Shown one piece after another: positions 10,477 to 10,494 of a DNA stretch of 10,494 bases. Both the position numbers and the translations under genes were made by a program. Position 1 is the first letter of the stretch, and every line of letters starts with the position of its first letter. A model generated the notes under the pieces. The model made no database searches, was not told where the DNA came from, and was given only the letters and a program-made list of their open reading frames with translations. The stretch is from Nanobdellota archaeon (lineage in GTDB: Archaea > Nanobdellota > Nanobdellia > SCGC-AAA011-G17 > GW2011-AR20), in the NCBI GenBank assembly GCA_018819375.1, contig JAHJQH010000095.1, positions 1 through 10,494 on the forward strand, in the 5' to 3' direction.

Positions 10477-10494
10477 TCAATCCAAAAAAGCCAA

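Overview
The window is archaeal chromosome, most likely from an AT-rich DPANN-type archaeon (Woesearchaeota/Pacearchaeota-like; this lineage call is inference). The evidence is archaeal/eukaryotic-type ribosomal proteins (eL15, eL21, eL18), archaeal RNA polymerase subunits (Rpo4/RpoF, Rpo3/RpoD, Rpo10/RpoN), TATA-like boxes about 25 bp before start codons (leaderless transcripts), and tRNA genes interrupted by bulge-helix-bulge (BHB) introns.

Left part (1-3900). A tRNA-Ile(UAU) gene carries two introns, one at the usual 37/38 site and a 113-nt one in the T-loop. After it come a protein resembling N-formylglutamate amidohydrolase, then on the minus strand a small lipoprotein, ribosomal protein eL15 and a SAM methyltransferase. 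A multi-pass membrane protein is divergent from the methyltransferase.

Centre (3900-8505). This is the informational gene cluster: eL21 - rpoF - DUF655 protein - HhH-GPD DNA glycosylase - uS13 - uS4 - uS11 - rpoD. The glycosylase occupies the place where many archaea have ksgA, and it has its own TATA-like box. Genes are closely packed or overlapping and probably form two or three transcription units.

Right part (8506-10494). A GC-richer, gene-free stretch of about 300 bp separates rpoD from its usual neighbour eL18. It holds two exact copies of a 76-bp tandem repeat, several hairpins with different stems but the same AGGTTC loop, and GCGAGCAT motifs. It runs into a tRNA-Leu gene that again has two introns: 135 nt in the D-loop and 18 nt in the anticodon stem. 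The cluster then resumes with eL18 - uL13 - uS9 - rpoN.

The strongest unusual signals are the two double-intron tRNAs (including the UAU isoleucine anticodon and a predicted AAG leucine anticodon), the AGGTTC-loop hairpin/repeat block, and the sharing of sequence modules between that block, a long tRNA intron and tRNA flanks.
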